Shown in pieces: positions 62,267-64,000 of a DNA stretch of 64,000 bases (position 1 is its first letter; the number at the start of each line of letters is the position of its first letter). This stretch comes from Lactiplantibacillus mudanjiangensis. GTDB lineage: Bacteria; Bacillota; Bacilli; Lactobacillales; Lactobacillaceae. A program made the translations under genes and the position numbers. Under the pieces are notes generated by a model. That model ran no database searches. It saw nothing but the letters and a program-made list of their open reading frames with translations, and was not told where the DNA came from. The stretch lies in the NCBI RefSeq assembly GCF_005405385.1, contig NZ_BJDY01000004.1, positions 496,001-560,000 of the forward strand, read 5' to 3'.

Positions 62267-62806
62267 ATGAAAATTTTAAAGGTAGTTAGTGCAATGATGA
62301 TTGCGACCACGTTAGGAACAACAGCAACGATGGTGACACCAGCTGTGACGGCACAGGCTAAGACGAAGATGTCGTTGAAGACGATTCCTAAGAAATTTCG
62401 TGGGACTTGGTATCATTACGAAAAAAGTAGTGGGTATATGTATCAAAAAATCTCGGCGACAACGCTCAAAACTCGAGAAAAGGGTGCTGCCTCTCATTAC
62501 AATCAGAGTCTGACAATTCATCAGTTTGATTTGAGTAAAGGAATTAGTAATACTAAAACCAATATAAATAATCCACATAAATGGATGTTTGCTTATAAGT
62601 CTGGCTCAAAATATATTATGGATAGTTGGGACGCCTATTTTGAGGGACCAAAATATCGTAGTACGTATTCGATGACAACACGCAATTATAAAGGTAAAAA
62701 AGTAAAAGTTATTAAGAATACGCCAACTAATTCTGGTACTTGGTACATTTACAGTCCATCAAAAGCCATGGCAAAGCATTTATGGAATTTGGATAATAAG
62801 AAGTAG
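62267..62806 (+). CDS. Small secreted protein, tandem paralogue 1
   Basis: A 179-aa exported protein: signal peptide (KILKVVSAMMIATTLGTTATMVTPAVTAQAK), then KMSLKTIPKKFRGTWYHYE, a tyrosine-rich body and the closing WYIYSPSKAMAKHLWNLDNKK. It is paralogous to the next gene. Its RGTWY and basic residues suggest wall or glycan association; I do not know the family. ATG 62267 fits AATGGAGGAAT (62251-62261). Confidence 0.75.
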   Translation: MKILKVVSAMMIATTLGTTATMVTPAVTAQAKTKMSLKTIPKKFRGTWYHYEKSSGYMYQKISATTLKTREKGAASHYNQSLTIHQFDLSKGISNTKTNINNPHKWMFAYKSGSKYIMDSWDAYFEGPKYRSTYSMTTRNYKGKKVKVIKNTPTNSGTWYIYSPSKAMAKHLWNLDNKK

Positions 62807-62829
62807 GGTTAACTTTGGAGGCGGAACTA

Positions 62830-63357
62830 ATGAAATTAACAAAAATGATTAGTGCAATGATGGTTGCGACGAGTTTAGCTGGTGCAATGGTTGTCGCTAC
62901 ACCTAATCTTACAGCACAGGCTAAGACGAAGATGTCGCTAAAGACGATCCCTAAGCAATTTCGTGGGACTTGGTACCATTATGAACAAGGAAAATATCTT
63001 TCTCAAAAAATCTCAGCTAAAAAATTAATAAACCATGGTGATGGTCGTAACTATAGTTTGACGATGCATCAATTAGATTTAAATAAAAAAGCCACTGCAA
63101 CGAAGGACTTTACTAAGAATCCACATAAATGGATGTTTGCTTATAAGAGTGGTAACAAGGTCGTTATGCAGGACTGGCCAGCTTATTATGCGCTTGATAA
63201 GAAAGATCGTGGGTCCTATCAAGTGACAACTAGAACTTATAAAGGGAAAAAAGTAAAGGTTTTGAAAGTAACTTTGGCTGCTAGCGGGGGTATGTGGTAT
63301 ATCTATAGTCCATCTAAAGTCATGGCTAAGCATTTATGGAATTTAGATAATAAGTAA
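62830..63357 (+). CDS. Small secreted protein, tandem paralogue 2
   Basis: A 175-aa exported protein, tandem copy of the preceding one: same signal peptide type (KLTKMISAMMVATSLAGAMVVATPNLTAQAK), same TKMSLKTIPKQFRGTWYHYE start and MWYIYSPSKVMAKHLWNLDNK end, with a changed middle. Recent duplication followed by drift of the central part is likely. ATG 62830 is preceded by GGAGGCGG (62818-62825), 23 bases after the previous stop. Confidence 0.75.
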   Translation: MKLTKMISAMMVATSLAGAMVVATPNLTAQAKTKMSLKTIPKQFRGTWYHYEQGKYLSQKISAKKLINHGDGRNYSLTMHQLDLNKKATATKDFTKNPHKWMFAYKSGNKVVMQDWPAYYALDKKDRGSYQVTTRTYKGKKVKVLKVTLAASGGMWYIYSPSKVMAKHLWNLDNK

Positions 63358-63383
63358 CCATTGTCTTTGGAGGAGCACAACAA

Positions 63384-64000
63384 ATGAAATTCGCAAAACT
63401 AATCAGCGTGGCGATGGTGGCAACGACATTAGGCGTAACGACGACGATGCTAGCGCCATCACTGCCAGCACAAGCTAAACTGACTAAAGCGCAGAAAAAG
63501 GCCAAGCAGGCTAAGGCTGAAAGAAAACATTATACGGCTAGCCAATGGGCACAAGTGACGAGTTACCGGAATCAAGCCAAGAAGATTGGAACTAGTACCA
63601 AAGGCATGTACGCACAAAAACCAATTGTGAAAAAAAAGTTTCGTGCCGGCAAGCTTAGTTCCAGTTATGTTAATCGTACGGTCAATTGGATTAATTTTTA
63701 CCGTAACATGGTTGGCTTGAGCAATGTTACGGCGAATAGTGAGTGGAATACTTCCGCGCAATATGGGGCTGCGACATTGGCCGCCGCCGATAAAGGTTTA
63801 TCACATGGGCTTGTCGGGATTAAGCGCCCATCATTCATATCAAAGGCTAACTGGAAACTTGGCGCAGATGCAACTCTTCAGAGTAACTTAGCAGAAGGTG
63901 TGACCTCGCCATATGATGTCGTAACTGGTTACTTAAGTGACGATGGTAATCAGGTTAGCTTGAATCCGGGTCACCGTATGTGGTTACTTGGTGCTATTGA
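63384..64000 (+). CDS. Secreted CAP-like protein, cut by the window end
   Basis: At least 205 residues are visible; the frame runs off the window. The signal peptide (KFAKLISVAMVATTLGVTTTMLAPSLPAQAK) closely resembles those of the two genes before it. A charged linker (TKAQKKAKQAKAERKHY) and then WINFYRNMVGLSNVTANSEWNTSAQYGAATLAAADKGLSH resemble CAP/SCP domains (pathogenesis-related-1 superfamily) with the His-containing start; NPGHRMWLLGAI near the end fits the CAP signature GHRxWIL. Function in the wall unknown. GGAGGAG (63368-63374) precedes ATG 63384. Confidence 0.7.
   Translation, partial: MKFAKLISVAMVATTLGVTTTMLAPSLPAQAKLTKAQKKAKQAKAERKHYTASQWAQVTSYRNQAKKIGTSTKGMYAQKPIVKKKFRAGKLSSSYVNRTVNWINFYRNMVGLSNVTANSEWNTSAQYGAATLAAADKGLSHGLVGIKRPSFISKANWKLGADATLQSNLAEGVTSPYDVVTGYLSDDGNQVSLNPGHRMWLLGAI

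Overview
The window looks like a chromosome segment of a Lactobacillaceae species, most likely Lactiplantibacillus (L. plantarum/L. pentosus group). The evidence is the run of rmlACBD next to an exopolysaccharide cluster, L-2-hydroxyisocaproate dehydrogenase, recX beside a DUF402 nucleotide phosphatase, prfC, oppABCDF, DUF2922/DUF1659 proteins, lactobacillus-type NlpC/P60 hydrolases and many short secreted proteins. Strong AGGAGG ribosome binding sites, frequent TTG/GTG starts and U-tailed hairpin terminators fit a low-GC Gram-positive. This is judged from protein character only; no database was searched.

Layout. 0.3-9.5 kb: an A+T-rich, probably horizontally acquired surface polysaccharide cluster (epimerase, priming sugar-phosphate transferase, four glycosyltransferases, a TagB/TagF-like polyol-phosphate transferase, Wzy and Wzx). 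9.5-13 kb: rmlA, rmlC, rmlB, rmlD for dTDP-L-rhamnose. 13.1-14.7 kb: a sigma-70-type factor divergent from a ComK-like protein, a probable competence regulator pair. 14.8-19.0 kb: a uracil-DNA-glycosylase-fold protein, a highly structured non-coding block with a 42-bp perfect palindrome, an unknown 279-aa protein, then a SMC/OLD-like ATPase overlapping a protein with an E-x-K nuclease-like motif (candidate defence module). 19.1-27.0 kb: an orphan DinJ-like antitoxin, then two ADP-ribosylglycohydrolase paralogues flanking five zinc-ribbon genes, two of them TcaA/YvbJ-like and one of those broken by an in-frame TGA; the second glycohydrolase carries a near-perfect LexA/DinR SOS box. 27.0-29.5 kb: DUF2922/DUF1659 genes around an IS200/IS605 element with intact tnpB and decayed tnpA. 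29.6-39 kb: recX, DUF402 phosphatase, a Smr-less MutS2-like gene with an apparent translational-attenuation leader, NlpC/P60, XRE regulator, Phd-like antitoxin, hydroxyisocaproate dehydrogenase, AI-2E-family permease and tagD. 38.8-41.7 kb: a TagE/GtfA-like accessory protein and a TagF-like polymerase.

42-58 kb: two paralogous secreted proteins, RF3, a GRP-type sugar permease, a second NlpC/P60 hydrolase with a perfect WalR-type box far upstream, an oddly signal-less MucBP protein, a LysR regulator, a TauE/SafE plus DUF1634 pair, the oligopeptide ABC transporter and two GNAT acetyltransferases. 58.7-60.5 kb: an AbiL-type RloA/RloB phage-defence pair. 60.6-64 kb: small exported or membrane proteins, ending in a CAP-like secreted protein cut by the window edge.

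How parts connect: rmlACBD supplies rhamnose donor for the polysaccharide cluster; TagD supplies CDP-glycerol that both TagF-like enzymes could use; NlpC/P60, TcaA-like, MucBP and teichoic-acid genes make the window rich in cell-envelope functions. Several non-coding elements are not explained by the genes alone: a dispersed structured repeat family with compensatory pairing, paired promoters sharing a CGACA-N5-TGTCG palindrome, twin GGCAA-N6-TTGCC sites, and the MutS2-like leader.
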